Shown piece by piece: positions 47,697 to 62,300 of a stretch of 64,000 bases of DNA; position 1 is the first letter of the stretch, and each line of letters starts with the position of its first letter. The stretch spans positions 53,057,162 through 53,121,161 of the forward strand of contig JALGQZ010000001.1 of the NCBI GenBank assembly GCA_023105745.1, read 5' to 3'. Below the pieces are notes generated by a model that saw only the letters and a program-made list of their open reading frames with translations, was not told the origin of the DNA and ran no database searches. This DNA is from Austropuccinia psidii. Lineage: Eukaryota; Basidiomycota; Pucciniomycetes; Pucciniales; Sphaerophragmiaceae. The translations under genes and the position numbers were made by a program.

Positions 47697-50600
47697 TCCC
47701 AAAATAAATCACCAAATTGCTTACCATGGAAGGAAGAGAAGCTTTATATTTGGTGGTTTCACCTCAGTGAATATACCAATTCATTAAGCAATAAAACTGG
47801 GGAAATTTTTTACAAATATTTTTCTTAGTACTTTAACATAATAGAAAAAACTAATTAGTTCAATGGCTATCAGATTCAAACTTTTGATAATTAATCAATA
47901 CTTGATTTTATCTTTTGAGAAATTCTTTGGTAATACAAATCACCACATTCAAGATTTTGGAACTTATCCTGAGCCCCCCAAGTTTTTCTTAACCTTTTAT
48001 TTTTTGACTATATAAAAAATGACTTATTAAAAGCCAATAAGTAAATTTAATTCAAAATGGAAATAAAATTTTAATTTTTCATGTGAAGTGGTGAATAGCC
48101 ATAATTATAGTTTAGTATGATCATTCCAAGGAATTTGAATTGTAGCTTCTTCAAATAATCAATACAGTGAAAGATAGCTGAAATACTGTAATCCTTTTTT
48201 ATTCAGATTTTTTGACTCACCCAGTGGGCTCTCAAGAGAAAAATTCCCTTCCATAAGAGAAATCTTCAAAAGCTAATTGGCTCAAGCTTTAGACCAAAGT
48301 ATTGAATTTTTCAGAAAAAAACTTGAAGAAATTCAAAGTTGTTCCAAGTAAATAGAATTTCTGCATTGTATTTAACATAATAACTACTCTAGGAGAAGCT
48401 TAAAATTCTCAAATATGAGCCAAGAAGCATGATGATAAGAGTAAAATATCCTGAAGTTGATAATTATTTTTTCTTTTATAAGAGGAAATTTTTATTTCCA
48501 CCAGTGTTTGAATGAATTTAGAAAAGGTTCAGTGTTGCTTTATCAATTCCTTTTTTCATTTATGCTTATTTTTTATTCATGAATTCACTCTTCCATTTAA
48601 CCTCATTCTATTTATTTATTTCAACTTATTTATACTTCAATTTCTTAATCTTTCAATTTATTTAAATTGAAAAAGGGATATACAGGCCCTTTTCAGGTTG
48701 TTTTTGATTTCCGAGGCCATTGAAAGAATTCTATAGGAATTTAAGTCCCAAATAATGACACCAAACTTGTAATGAGGAAATTTTTGATGTCTACAGGCTA
48801 CTAACTAGCTACTAATTTCACACTTTTTGGTGCGTCCCAACTCTAATAGGTATGGAATTGATCTGATTGTATCTGAAATGGCCAGAACTGGTTGTAGGCT
48901 ATTGAAGAGGTCTTAATATTCTTATGATTATAATTTTTTGGGGAGTGGAACATCTCTACAATCTCTGTTGGAATTACTTTAAACATATCTACATCCATTT
49001 TAGAGGCTCATCTATACGATTGTCTGCGATTTCTGTAGAATTCAATCTGCAATCATCTACAACAGCTGTAGGTGGTGGTCTGCAGCGACTTACAGATGTA
49101 CAGGAACACATTTTGGGCCTGAACAGTATGGCCATCTAATATTTTTAATCAATTTTATTATTATGATTTCATTAAAAAGTTCTTTCTTCAACTAGAAAAG
49201 TTATACAGTCTGGAAATGGGCTGTATGTTGTAATCTTCTTGTTTATGAGCTCTCAAAATATGCCCAGAGGTAAAAATGAGAAATTGAGTTCTTTTTTCCA
49301 AAAAATGGATAAATACATATTTATTGGTTATATTTTTGAATTTTCCCTTTATACATGCACTTTAAAACATTTAGGATAATTTTCTGGGGGGTTCTTAAAA
49401 TGTAATTTTCTCTATATTTTTATAAAAATTCTTTCAATTATTATGTATTTTAAAGATGTTTATGTTTTCATCTTATTTGAGAAAATATTTTTATTTTGTT
49501 TAATTTATGATCCAATAAGAATTGATTTGATTGAGATCTTAGACTAATCACTCTTTCAATTTCTACTTTTTGTTTTTATAAGTGTTTTAAAACCTGTAAT
49601 ATCGTAGTAATTGCTACTAGAATTGAGTGACAAATAAATTTTAATCCAAGTACTATGAGTTTTATGGAGCTTATTACAATTTTCTTTTGGAGATTTTGTT
49701 TATAAATACTTATAATTGTTATATTTGAAAACATTCACTAATTAATCTAATAAGAGGTGAAAAATTTTAAAATCTTCAAAATCTCAATGCCAAGAATAAC
49801 ATATTTCACAAAAAAAAACTATTTAAATATTATTTATATTTTATCCTTTCTTAAAAATAATGGCATCAGCTTCTTACACCAAACCTGTTTCATAAAAAGA
49901 GAAAATTTCTCATCATATTCACGAGAAACCATTATTAATTTAAATATGCAGAACAGAAATCCAACTCAATTAATTGTATGGAATTTCGGCCTGAACACGA
50001 CCAATATTTAATGAAGCTTCCAATTGGTTGGGATATCTTCCACAAATCTATATTCAACCAATATTTTCCCCAAACCTCAAAAACTCACCCTCAACTTTGT
50101 AAAAGTCTATCAGCTTTCAAATATCTACCCAATCTTATAGCACTAAATTGCTTTCCCTCAAGATACGCTACACATTTCAAATATTTCTTTTCAGCCTCAT
50201 GCTTATTAATTTTCTCAAACTGTGGCAGGATGGAACTTTTCAAGACAGTGACTAGCCACCCAATAAATATTTTAACTCATAAGAGTTTTTGAGAATTTCC
50301 AAACTCAGTATTAATCAGTTGTGGAGGCAAAAATTCAATAAAAAAGAGAGATTTAGTATTTTCCACCTTAGCCCCCTAATCCTTTAAAGAGAACAAACTT
50401 CATCGCCAAAATTTCCTCCAAATCAGAATTTCTCACTTTCCTAAAAACATCTCGGGCCCAGAAATACCCTAAATCAAAACACAGGTTGAACTCAAAGCTC
50501 CAAGAGGTCATCGCATTGAAAGAGGCTTCTGATGTGTAGTTTCTTTGTTTGGTGGAATTGTTGTATAAAATGTGGTTTTTTGAAAGGGAAAACAGCCTTT

Positions 50601-51400
50601 TTCAAGAGAAAGGAAAAGAAGGCAAATAAAAAAATCTTTCAGTTGTATCCTCTGACTTAGAGTCTGAGTCATATAAAGAAAATGTTCATATTCTTACCAA
50701 ATATAATACAAGCCCATCACCAGCCTAATAATTACTAAAGGGCTTCAATCATATGAGCCCTCCTACTCCAGAATCTCAAGGGCTAATCAAAGATAAAAAT
50801 ACACCTCAAAAAGACCCCCAAAGCTAACTGATTTTGAATTCTCAGAGGAAGGGGAAAAAAGAATGAAGTTTATGAAAATGTTATTCACCATATGACTCTC
50901 AGGCCCGGAATTCTACCTGAAAAATCACCCACCAAAAATACTGCAAATTTTTGGAGTCAAAAAAATGTTGATTAAATTAATTAATTTAAATTTACATTTT
51001 TTTTTGTAAATATTACAGAATATTTTCAGCATGACTAAGTAGAAAGAAGCTAATTAAGTAATGCTTTAGTTTTGGAAAACACAAGAGCTCCAAACTGGAA
51101 AGTCAAACTAAACTCAAAGATGTTTTAAGCTTCCTTATTTGAATAAAACAAGCAGTGTTGAAGGTTATTTGGAAGTTTTTATTCTACAGTTTTTTCTCAA
51201 CTAATTTGTTCAGAAGGATATTCATTTCCCAGGAATTTAAGCTGTATCCTTATGTTATACTTGTATAATATTTTTGAAAATGTAAAATTAAATTCACTTT
51301 TTCATTTTGCGTTTCTCTTTTTTGAAATCTCAAGACTTCGATTGGATGATGAAATGAAAGAGCTCAAGTCTTTTAAAATATGATTTTTCATGTATCATGG
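47697..51400. other. AT-rich DNA, no gene recognised
   Basis: No frame here has a motif, splice structure or codon pattern I could support. Frames at 49757-50292 are translations of AT-rich DNA. The part from about 48690 to 49140 is less AT-rich, with a frame at 48924-49139, and may be an old transposon fragment. Confidence 0.4.
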
Positions 51401-51800
51401 TTGGTGGCGTGCCTCAGCCATCCCCAGTGAGTGAAAAAAGCGGGCCACGCGCGTGCCCCTGATGAGAAAGGTCCGGCATGATATTCAACAGCCTGTTGAG
51501 CTCTAATTTCTCGTTGCATGTTCCTTTAAATATGTGACATCACCCTGGCTCATGGTGTTGGAGGGAGTTTCATAAGGGGATCCTTTCCGTTTGCTTTATC
51601 ACTCTGCCACGCGCATGGGTGAATGTGAAAGCAGGGACTGGGTCTCAGTGTTAGTCTTTTCTCGTTTGTAAAGACGTCCTGGATCCAAAACTTTCGGCCA
51701 TCATTTCTAATTCCATGATGAATTTTGCATCTCATACCTCACACTCAAAGGGGTACTTAAATCATAAATTTCACACAGCATTCTTCAATAACGAGTAATG
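51401..51800. other. Higher-GC patch downstream of RPS11
   Basis: More GC-rich and CG-containing than its surroundings (for example GGGCCACGCGCGTGCCCC near 51441-51458). A 61-codon frame (51550-51735, minus) lies within it. I could not recognise a product. It may be part of an unrecognised gene or the RPS11 3' flank. Confidence 0.3.
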
Positions 51801-52061
51801 ATGAAGTAGTTTTGGATGGGTACTTTAGAAGGAAAATTAAATTTTTAGGGGAGAAAAGTAGCATAGGGTCCTAAGGCCATTTAGAGTGAATGAACGATTA
51901 GGAAACAAGACGAGAATCTGATGGATGATGTTAAAGCATCATCCAGGACATCATATCAAGACCCTCAGAGATTATTTAACTCAGCACTTCGATTGTTTCT
52001 CTTGGGTTTGATCAATTTTCATTCTAGAATCAATTGACTATCATCAAGCATCACTACATTC

Positions 52062-52950
52062 TTAGAACTTGCCGAACTGCTTTGCCAATGCAGACGATTT
52101 GGACTTTTGAACTCTCAGGACATTGAACCGAACGGTCTGTTGAATTAACGTAAGGGATTATAGACAAAAATGAAACCAGCGATTTAGATAAAGCAATTCA
52201 TAACAATAGCTCTCAACTTTTGAAACTGACCTTTGAAAGCGGCCGACATTGACCGACAGTGACTTGATCTCCAATCTCGACACGGAAAGCAGGAGAGCAA
52301 TGGACAGCCATGTTTTGATGTCTTTCAATAAATGAAGGTAATTCAGCTCTACGTAGTCCAAGCCGAATCTACTTATTGACGCAATTTCAGAAAAAGGTGC
52401 ATACCTTTTCTCGTATCTTGAATATTTGGGAACAAAGTGAAGATATTCTCGACGGATAATGATTGTTCGAGTCATCTTGGTTGATACCACCCGACCAGTC
52501 AAGATACGGCCACGAATGGAGACCTCACCGGTGAACGGGCATTTCTTGTCAATATAAGTACCATTGATGGCCTCAGCAGGAGTCTGGTTTTGAATTGATC
52601 AAGAAAAAAAAAAACATCAGGTCGCATTTACTTTGATTCTGTTCATCGCTGAAGATTGTTAACTATGTGTAATTATAATGAAAAATAAATGCGGAAGGGA
52701 GTCTCATCCGAAATTGGTATTCAAGTTTTGTGGTAGGAGTGGCAGGGGAGAGCGCCACAAAAGAGGATAATGAATGTTACTGTTCATCATGAAGATGTTA
52801 TCTAACCTTGAAGCCCAATCCAACATCCTTGTACCACCGTCGATCCTTTGAGGCGGCCTTCTTGCCGGTTGATTTGATCTTTGAGTTTTGAAAGATCGGT
52901 TGCTTCTGGAAAGCCTTCTCGGTCTGTTCGGCAGCAATAGTGGTGGCCAT
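52062..52950 (-). CDS. RPS11: 40S ribosomal protein S11 (uS17 family)
   Basis: Four exons on the minus strand: 52950-52807, 52583-52405, 52321-52231 and 52136-52062 (TAA at 52062-52064). Introns are 223, 83 and 94 nt with GT-AG ends. The product has 162 residues, close to the 156 of the yeast protein, and matches the eukaryotic uS17 family from end to end. An N-terminal [12 protein letters not shown] comes first, then [12 protein letters not shown], the core [16 protein letters not shown] with [26 protein letters not shown], the C-terminal [23 protein letters not shown] region (here IGDQ), and ALAKQFGKF at the end. The protein binds 18S rRNA in the small subunit. The start at 52950 was chosen because upstream codons in the same frame are unlike the family. 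It lies alone, flanked by AT-rich DNA and a GC-rich patch. Confidence 0.96.
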
Positions 52951-53022
52951 ATCGGTAGCTTTCTTCTTTTGCTTGAATGGATGAGGATGTCTTTCGTCTG
53001 TAGCCGATCGATTCAAGAGTGA

Positions 53023-53301
53023 TGCCCGTTTCTGCAGCAAAGGCTTGTTCGGTGGACATCTCCCAAGGCCGCAGTCAGGGGCGACTACGACTGGGTGCGC
53101 TGCGCGCGCATCTGGGCGTCAGTCGTCACTACGTTAGGTTTCAGCGCACAGCACCGCCAGACTGCGTGCCCGTGCCTAGCCAAGCCCTCAGAGATGACCC
53201 CCTTCCTCAAAGCGGGTCTACCAAATCACAACGGGCAGTTCTTCCACCTGGGGCATGACATGTCTGACCGCTTCTTAGCCAGCCTGTTCCAGAGTCTTTA
53301 A
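53023..53301 (+). other. GC-rich island with an open frame, next to RPS11
   Basis: About 270 bp with GC content and CG density far above the rest of the window, ending abruptly at the TAA at 53299-53301. The plus strand is open from 53023 to that stop (92 codons), including GDYDWVRCARIWASVVTT and a C-terminal DMSDRFLASLFQSL. A second plus-strand frame is open to 53258. It might be the last exon of a gene read towards the right, a transposon fragment, or the RPS11 promoter region, which must lie here. I do not recognise the protein. Confidence 0.3.
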
Positions 53302-53309
53302 AATATTGA

Positions 53310-56300
53310 CAGACTTGACAGGGGTATTTCAATTACTATCTGAATGGCGTCAATACGAACAATAAAATATAGAAACCAATGTCGCTTATGGATTATTTAA
53401 CATAAAGCAAAACAAATAGTCAAAAATCCATAATAATCACTCCACAAGCTTCATAGAAAGTTTCAAAGCATGAGAGCTAATGAATTCTACCTTTAAGTTT
53501 TTTTGTAGGCTTGAAAAAACTCGAATATACCAACTAAATTTTAATTAAGAAGAATTAGCTGAACAGAATAATGCTTACTCTTAAATCATGTTGCAGGGAT
53601 GGCTTACAAGTTCCAAATAAGCTTATAGTATTACTGCCTAAATTGGATCCATTCCCAGGACTTCCACTATATTGGGTAATGTGGTCTCGGCTTATTGAGT
53701 CTTGAGAAATTTAAGGCCCTAGTCAGTCTCAGTTCTCACAGCTTAAATTTAAGCAACTACTCATGAACAGGAAACAAAAGAAGAGCATTACAATAGTGTT
53801 GAATATTTTTAAAGACAAATTTTTATGCAGAAAAGACATACTGTTCACTAATTTTTAGTGTTTAGAAAATGTAATATATAAGATTTCACACTTAGGAGAT
53901 TTCTCCTCATCCAGATACTCCTTCAGGAAAGTAAAATGAGCAATAGTATGAGTTTCAAGTCCTTCAAAATCTGGAGATTCCATTTATCCACTTTGGGAGA
54001 GCATACCTTATACAGAAACCGAGGAGGCAGATATTCTCATTTATCAAAAGGGTATTTTTCCCAATAGGGGGAAATTAGCTATTACTTTTTGCCACTGAAA
54101 ATGAGGTAAACCATATGAATTGGAGAGAAGAAATCTCATTATTATTTTTTCTTAGATTCCCATAATCAATAATGTGTTCTCCTTTGATTATTGGGTGAAG
54201 ATTTTTCAATTAAGCTAGAAATTAATTCTTGCATGATGGGGAGAATCATAATTTGTCTCAATTGTAGTTTGAAAAAGGTTTCTAATTAAATAATTATAAT
54301 TTGATTCACTTATTCATTCATGTTAATTTGGATAACCCAGGGATTCATATTCTAATACCCTCATGCCTTCAATTGTGCCACATTCAATTGTTAGTTGTGC
54401 TTAACTTGAATTTGAGCAAGAGGCTGGGAATTCGAAATGGGCGAAAATCTCTTCACATTAAATTTGTTTGAGTATGAGTTCTCTTAATTTATCATGTTGT
54501 ATTAATAATAATTGTGAAGTTTGAGTTTTTCTGCATTGAATGCTTATTTCCAAGCTATTGAGCTCACCCAAGAATAATATGCCAATTTTCTCATGATAAA
54601 CTCATGACAAGGTAGAAACAAATGCTTTGTAGGTAGCTTATATTGGAACATATTAGAAGTTTTTTCAATGAAAGTGTAATTGGCTTCATGAATTCCATGA
54701 AGCCCTAAATATCCTTTCTAAGATGGTATTTTCTTCCATAAGGAGTGTCTGTGTATGATTGAATCAAAATCTTGAGTTTCTGTGCTCTCCGTATCTGGTA
54801 GAAAATTAGTTCCACCAAGTCATGGGGATATTTAGTGGGAGGTTCTTGGGTTCTTGTGTATCATTGGAGGCTTTAAAAAAAGCTTGTGTTGTTTTCCTGA
54901 TACTTCCCCAAAAGTGTGTGAAAAGATGTTCGTTAAGGATAATACAATGGTGAATACATATGAATTATCATTATTAAAAATAATATGAGGATGGATCAGA
55001 ATATATAAAATAAATCCACTTAGCTTGTGGTTGATTAATAGTGGCTCTCTCTGTGTCTTCTTCGTGGCCCCGTATCCTATCATCTTGCATGAAAATTATA
55101 ATCACATTGCTTTTGTCTTGTGTTTCTGATTTTCTTTTGTTCAATTCTCATTATTTACCTTTTACAGATTGATTAAATCTTGAATTATTTATTTGGTTTA
55201 TTTATTCTTTGTAATTATAAAATAATAATCAGCTATACATTAAGATAATAAGAGAAAAACCCCCTTCCTTGTAATTCTTTTTACCAGTAGGAGGTCGGTC
55301 CTCTTCACTATCTCAAATTGGAGCCAAATCAGAAGCTAAGTGATCATAAAGTGTATCATAATATTATTTTTTAGCTGACCCATATATTATAGTAGGTCAT
55401 TTGTGACTGGATTAATCATGTGAAAAGAACAGAAATTAAGGCAATATTTCTGTCACCATGGTATATTGACACCATTAAATTTCTGCTCAAGTTTAGTAAC
55501 GTTTAATAGTTTTTAGCCACAAAATAAGCTTCTATGCTATAAAACTAACTTAAAACTCCAAGATAATATAGAGATTTATAGAAATTCCATGATAGAGCCT
55601 TCCCTATATGTGCACTCCTAATTTCCTAAACACAGGTATAATAAGGACTTTCTACTATGCGAAGGTTTAAATAAAACACCTCAAGAAGGAGAAGGAACTT
55701 AAAAACTCCCGGTTAGATATTTTTTGTTCAAGAAATCTATGCCTCTGATTGTATATGTCCTTCTATAAATCCAAAAACTTCAATTATTTTTTACTGAATT
55801 TAAAAGTGGATTTTGGTGGAGATGGAAGCTATTTGAGGGTGTTGTGGTCAGAAAAAGCTGGAAGATAATAAATTAAACACTTTTGAAATATGAATTCATT
55901 TAATTAGATATAAATATAGCTTGATTCAAACAATGGCCTCAACTAGGATCTTTTTCAGAGATCTCAGCTTTTTAAAAGCTGATTTTGCCCTTAGATAGGG
56001 TTGTTTGAGCCAGGAAAATTTGCTTTCCCAGGAAGAAAATAAACAAAAAAAATGGTGCCTATTCTCTTTCAAATCGGATTGGTTCCTTCCCAGAGCTTAA
56101 AACATGTAGAAAAATATCAGTATGAAGTGATTCATTTCTTCCCTCAATGAAAAATACTCATGTAAAATGAATAAATTGGTAGTTGTATTGGAACTGGCTC
56201 TTGAATTTGATATAATCACCGTTTGATATAAGGTTCTAGTTGAGAAGGAGTCCAATTAAAAAACTATATAGTGAAAAATAGTAATTATAAATATGAACTT

Positions 56301-59300
56301 GTAATAATTTTAGACATCTGAGAAAATACATTGTCTCTTTTTTGGCTTTATGTGCTGGCTTTCTTGAGGGATTTATTCAGAAATATCCCTTCTGAGCATT
56401 TTATTTTGAAAATTATATTAATTTTCATAGTAATATAATATTATTAGTTAATTTTTCCACTTGGGTAGTTCTTCACCCTACCACATAAGTGGTAACTATT
56501 GGTAGATAGTTTCTCTATAATATTGGACAGTTTCAAAGGAGCTCTTGGGTAAAACAAGAATTACCTGGCATTTGCTGGATAATAACTCACTTGGATTACT
56601 CAAAATGATTAAATAAATATCAAAATATGTAATATATTTCTGCAAAAACTATTAAGTAAAAAGATGGTAAGCATAGAGAAGAAGCCAATTACAAAAGATA
56701 CAACCAATTCAATACTTATCCGACTTTTTAAAGCATTTCAGGAGGAATAAAGAAAGTAGTAAGGATATCACCACCAATATTCAATGAACAGGTGAAAAAA
56801 GGGCTCAGATGGCTTATTTAAGATAATCGGTGTTAACTGTTAGAGGAAAAAAGAATATAGAAAATAAAAATAAATAAACCACATTAATAAACTTGGGAGA
56901 ATGTTTCTGGGGGATTAAAGAGTGATCAATATATATGAAAAGTTTACGAATTGATCATTTCAGGTTGAAATCCCATCTGTATGATTTTTGAAAAGCTGTA
57001 GAAACTACTTTGGGAAAATATACTAGTCCAAATTGAGGAATTAACCAAATTTATTAAAATACCCACATTAATGAGTTGAATTGACCAAAATGATCAATGC
57101 TATACAGGCTGATTTGACTGCAGCCTCTTTAGGCTGAATTGAGTTGTCCATGGTGTATTGAGATTTTACAAAATTTTCAACTGGTCTTGAATAATACTTT
57201 TCCTAAGTCTTGTAGCCTTGAATAAACAACCTCATTGGAGCAGGAGGCTGTTTTTAAGGAATACACACATTGATGCTTGCCCTCGTCTCTTGGAAAAGGA
57301 TGTCCTTGAAGAACATTGTCATAGCTGGGGAATGTGAGGAAATGAGCGTCATTGAAATTTCCGCCAGAAAGAATTAGGTTGCATGAGGTTATTCTTCTTT
57401 TGGGGAATTATGGTAGCCAGAAATGGAATCACAGGAGGTAATTATGCATTGTGAGTATATTCTCATTTCAAGATTTTGGGTTCCATGGTTCATTGGTGAG
57501 GTCCCATTGAAACTTGATCAACTTCTGTTCTGGAAGGGTTTTGGGGCTCTTATTGGCTGGAGTGGGTCGAATAGGTCCCCTTTCCATTTTTGAAATTATT
57601 GGGGTTTATGGCCATTTTTGGTACAGGGGTGTCAAATTTGTATTTGAAACCCCCTAAGGACCATAGCAGCCATAAACAGAAATTTGAATAAGGTAAAAAA
57701 GGATCTTCAAGACCAATGAAAGGGGTACTAAATCTATGGGAGAACCTCAAGTGGCCAAAAAAGGGTGGTCCAAGAATTTTTTCAAATTTCCATAGTAGGA
57801 ATTATTCCAGAAGTAATGTAAAAAAGATTTCCATGAGGGTTGGGAATATTGATTAGGGCTTTCTTGAAGAATTTTGTTACAGATAAAAAATGAATTGAGA
57901 CAACTTCAAAAAGCAAAAATTTCTTGAGATAGATAATTAACTTCAAAATCTTTAATGTCCCAATATTTACATATTTTAAGATGTTTCATATTAAAGAAAG
58001 AGAATATAGTACTTTCATGAAGAGGAGCACAAAATCCTATGACTATTAAGACAGATAATTAACCCAAACATTTATTCATACACTGAGGAACTACTTTTAG
58101 TGTGGAATTGGATAAGGAAGTCCTTGATGTAGAAACCAAATCCAAACAGCTTCAATGTTTGAAGAATCATATATCCAAGGGTGATGAGGTGTATTAAATT
58201 CCCCTATGAAAAAACTAAAAGAATCTCTACAGAGAGGAAAAATCAATATTTAAGATTGTGACTTTAAAATTAGAGAAAAATACTGAAATTTTCTATAATA
58301 TATACATGAGAATCAGACATCCAAATATATCATTCCTAATAATTAATACAATTAATTAATGATAATATTGAGTAATTCATAGCTTGTAATAAAAGATGAT
58401 AATATATATTAATAACATATAATAGTAATAATTTGATGATATTTGATAACATTAAGGGGGTGATATGATATGAAGGTACTTTTATAAATAATAAGGGTAA
58501 TCTCAATGATATAGGCCTAAGATATAGTAATTAATGGGTATAACTGAATATTATGAGGGTATGTTCTGAAAATTTGAGTTTTTTATAGCTTTATTAGTAT
58601 CATAAAAACATAGAAAAAGGGGATATTAATATTTAAGGATAAATATATGATGGCTTTGAAGATTATTAAAAATCGTTAATATCAAGATTAATAATTTAAT
58701 TCAAATATTAAGCTTCTAAGTAGTAATTGATATGATATAGTTATTAATTTTATTGATATAAATTTCACAATACTTATTCATAGCGAGTAATACTATGATT
58801 ATTTAAATATTAATTAAATACTAAATTATTATTTTAATTTAATCAATAATATAAGAGAATGGGATTCCTTCTACTAATAATTTAAAAAACGATTTTGGGT
58901 TGTCCTGCCAGGTAAGAAATGGATAAATACTAAAAATATGGGGGAGAAAGCTCCACAATAATTTTCATAATGAGGTAAAGAGGCCCTCTATTTATATTAT
59001 ATGGTCCCTCCATAGAGAACCGTTAAAAAAGTGGGACTTGAAAAAAATCCTACCTTGATATCTTTAAGCTAGTTAGTGTTTTTGAAATTGTGTAATTTTC
59101 TTAATTTATTGCACCCTTATGAGATTTATTTTTGGAATTGTAAATGATTGAGCTATTTATTCTTGTGGATGATTTTGGAATGTTCCAGTGGACTGAGGTA
59201 TTCCAACATTTCCTTTCTAAATTGAACCATATTTTAAGACTTTATTCCTAATATGAAGAGCCTTGTGAGAACTTGGATGGTGATAAATTCTGAGATGTTG

Positions 59301-62300
59301 TAACTTGCTAGAGTAACCATGAAATAAAATGTTACAACCTCCAGAAGGGGTGGTAGGTCCAGCACAGATCTAATCCAGATTTAAATTTGCTTGATACTGG
59401 GTTCTAACTACCTATCTTTATTTGGCCATCTTCCAAAACAGATATTAAATATTGGAAGATAATTTATATAAAATAAATTTAATAGTAAACCTCAATAAAG
59501 ATTCTTTGTAGTTCTATTTTTCACAAAATTATTCAAAAAAAAACCAACCTATAAGATGAAGAAAAAGCTTATAATCTGGAAACATATTGTTCAATATCAC
59601 TGAAGATTATATTAGACATATTCCTTATCTCCTATTTCATATTTAATTTGAATCATTTATGTTAAGAGGAAGATTTGATAAGATTCATATATACTAAAAC
59701 ATAAGAAAACATAGATTTCAATATCTTCTGTCCGAAGAATTCTCATAATAAGCGAATAAGTCACAAAATTCAAGTAAAAGTGGAATTTTACTTTTGTCTT
59801 ATTCTGGAACATTAATTTTTTCTCGTTTTAATGCAAATAAAAATTGAAAATATATAGAAAATCCTTCCCCGAATAATTAAAAACCACTCTTGAAATATGT
59901 TATTAAATTGAATCAAACCAAAAGTTTTCTAAAAAGTGAAATTAATTGTTATAATATTATATTTTTTTCACCATAATTTCTTTCTTTCAAAACTGGGATT
60001 CACAAATATTTTGATTTTTCGAAAATAGAGGTTTTAATCACCATAAAAGCTTTATACCGTGATGGATATGAATTAAGAACTCCCCTTCCTCAAAAAACAA
60101 AATGTTAATTTATTATGTAGAGAATACTCTAACCAAAAAGATCTGAGAAAATTTACTTCATGGGAATATCCTTTTCAATCTTGGTTTTATAGTAAAGATA
60201 TTACCAAATAATAAAGGCATAATAGCCTACTACTGCTAAAAAATTAAACCTGACTAATTTTTTGATAAATTTTATTTCTAACTTTATTGGAAAATAAAGG
60301 AATCTTATTTCAGTTCATCAAGCAAAAAACTGTGGATAAATTACTATTCCCTCAGAAAAATAGAATATTTTAAGATAAATCATACTTCTCATATCATAAT
60401 TCTTTATATACAAAATAATTCCATTTTAAAAAAGTTGATTTACCATTATCCTTATAGCAGAAGAAATATTTTATCAATATTAAAGATTTTAATATTCTTG
60501 ATTATAAATTAAAATTGGATTAGAAAAAACTTTTACAATATTTAGAGCCAATTATGTTATTTTTTTTCTCTTAAAGAAGATTTAGAATTTTGCCAAAAAA
60601 ACTCAAATTATGTCTCAAAGAATATAATGGTCTTTATATACAGTCTCTACTAATTATAGGTTGGTAACTAATATGAGACTATATGATTGATTATCATAGC
60701 TTTAAATTGACAAGAAATATTAGTTCGACTAAAATATCCTTTGGAAAAGGAAGATTTGAATAAATATTGATATTGAGAATCGATAGTTAGGTATTAAAGA
60801 TGAAATAATAAAAATTTTATATCAAGAACCATATAGATATAATTAATTTCACAGATATAAAGATATATTTAGTAAGGGATTAAGGATTTTTCTGCAGTGA
60901 AAAGTGTTCGTTTTAATGGAATATTGAAATAATACCTTTATAAACTCAGCTCCTGATTAATAGAGGTTTAATGAAGCACTAATTATTCATTAATTTTGTG
61001 GGAAAACCCCCTTTATTGTATTTTGGCCAAACACCAAAATTAGAAGAAAGGGTAAAACTGCTAAGGTTTTAAGGTAATCTCATTAGTAAGTACCAAATAA
61101 GAAATGTCACTCCAAAATAAATATCACTCAATTGTATGAGTTTGCTCTGGATAAAATAGAAAGAAAATTTCTCAATACCCTAAAATAGGAATTGTAAGAA
61201 AGTATTTAATTTTTTCAATTCTCCTTCATTTCTAAATTATTGCTTCAATGAAGAAACGTTATCAATATTGGGTATCTATCTATGCTCATATATACACATA
61301 ATTTTTCTTACAGTAGGATTGATTAAAAACTATAAATTCAAGAGATTTTGATATGAAATTAGCTTTACCTATATTTATGAAAGATGAAAGTATCATAAAA
61401 ATAGGTTATTTTTTTTCTTAAGTCTCATCTCATATATTATATCAATTATTTTAAAAAGAATAAGGTTCTCTATATAAAGGTGTTTGTCCACATTAAATTT
61501 TTTAACACAAAAGGTTTCTGAATATAATAAAAGATCTTATTTTCTTTTAGAAAGAAGATTTTTACTAACTAAAGAATGCTTCTAAAAACTCAGGTCATTT
61601 AAAAAATGGTAACTAAATTCATATATATCTTTCATTTTAAGTTTATTTATTAAAAGTAGAAATCATAAAATCCTTATTAATTCCAAATTAGTAAGGAGAT
61701 TATTTTTTTGATTATAAGCAGAATAATTCCTGATATTTAATATTTGGATATAGTTATGGAAAGTGTTTTTAAAATTGTTGATTTTTTGAGTTTTTCTGAT
61801 TATTGATGATTTATCAAAGAAAAATGGTTTAAGGTAATATAAATTTTCAGTGTGAGATATTAGATTTTTTGAGTAAATTTGATTCAGTTTTCCCTTGATA
61901 AATGATTTAACATCCTTATTGGAGTAAGTTTACTTACCAGATTATATAATGAATATCTCTTCTCCAAAAGGAGTATTTTGACAAATTTTATTGAGTTTTT
62001 ATGATGAATATTTCCACATCGAAATTTATTTTTATAAAAAAACTTTTAAAATTCATTGTTTTTTCAGTCCTTAGTACAAACACCTTATTCAAAAATACCC
62101 AGAGTTCCACATTTTACATATACTTTTTTAGATGAAATTCACGAGAAAATAAATAATTATTCTAAATTAATTGTCATTCATAAATTTTATTAATTTCAAG
62201 AAGAATTAATATAAATAGTATCTTTGAAAAAGATTTGTGGAATGATCTTTACCCTTCTCAACAATAAAATTGAATTTTTTAGTTATATATGAAATATTAT

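Noticed and set aside
49757..50292. Two overlapping frames of 84 and 104 codons
   Set aside because: Hydrophobic, Ile/Phe/Asn-rich translations of AT-rich DNA with no motif or splice sites.
52158..52502. A single 114-codon gene in the RPS11 region
   Set aside because: It reads through two RPS11 introns; the spliced model matches the known protein to the last residue.
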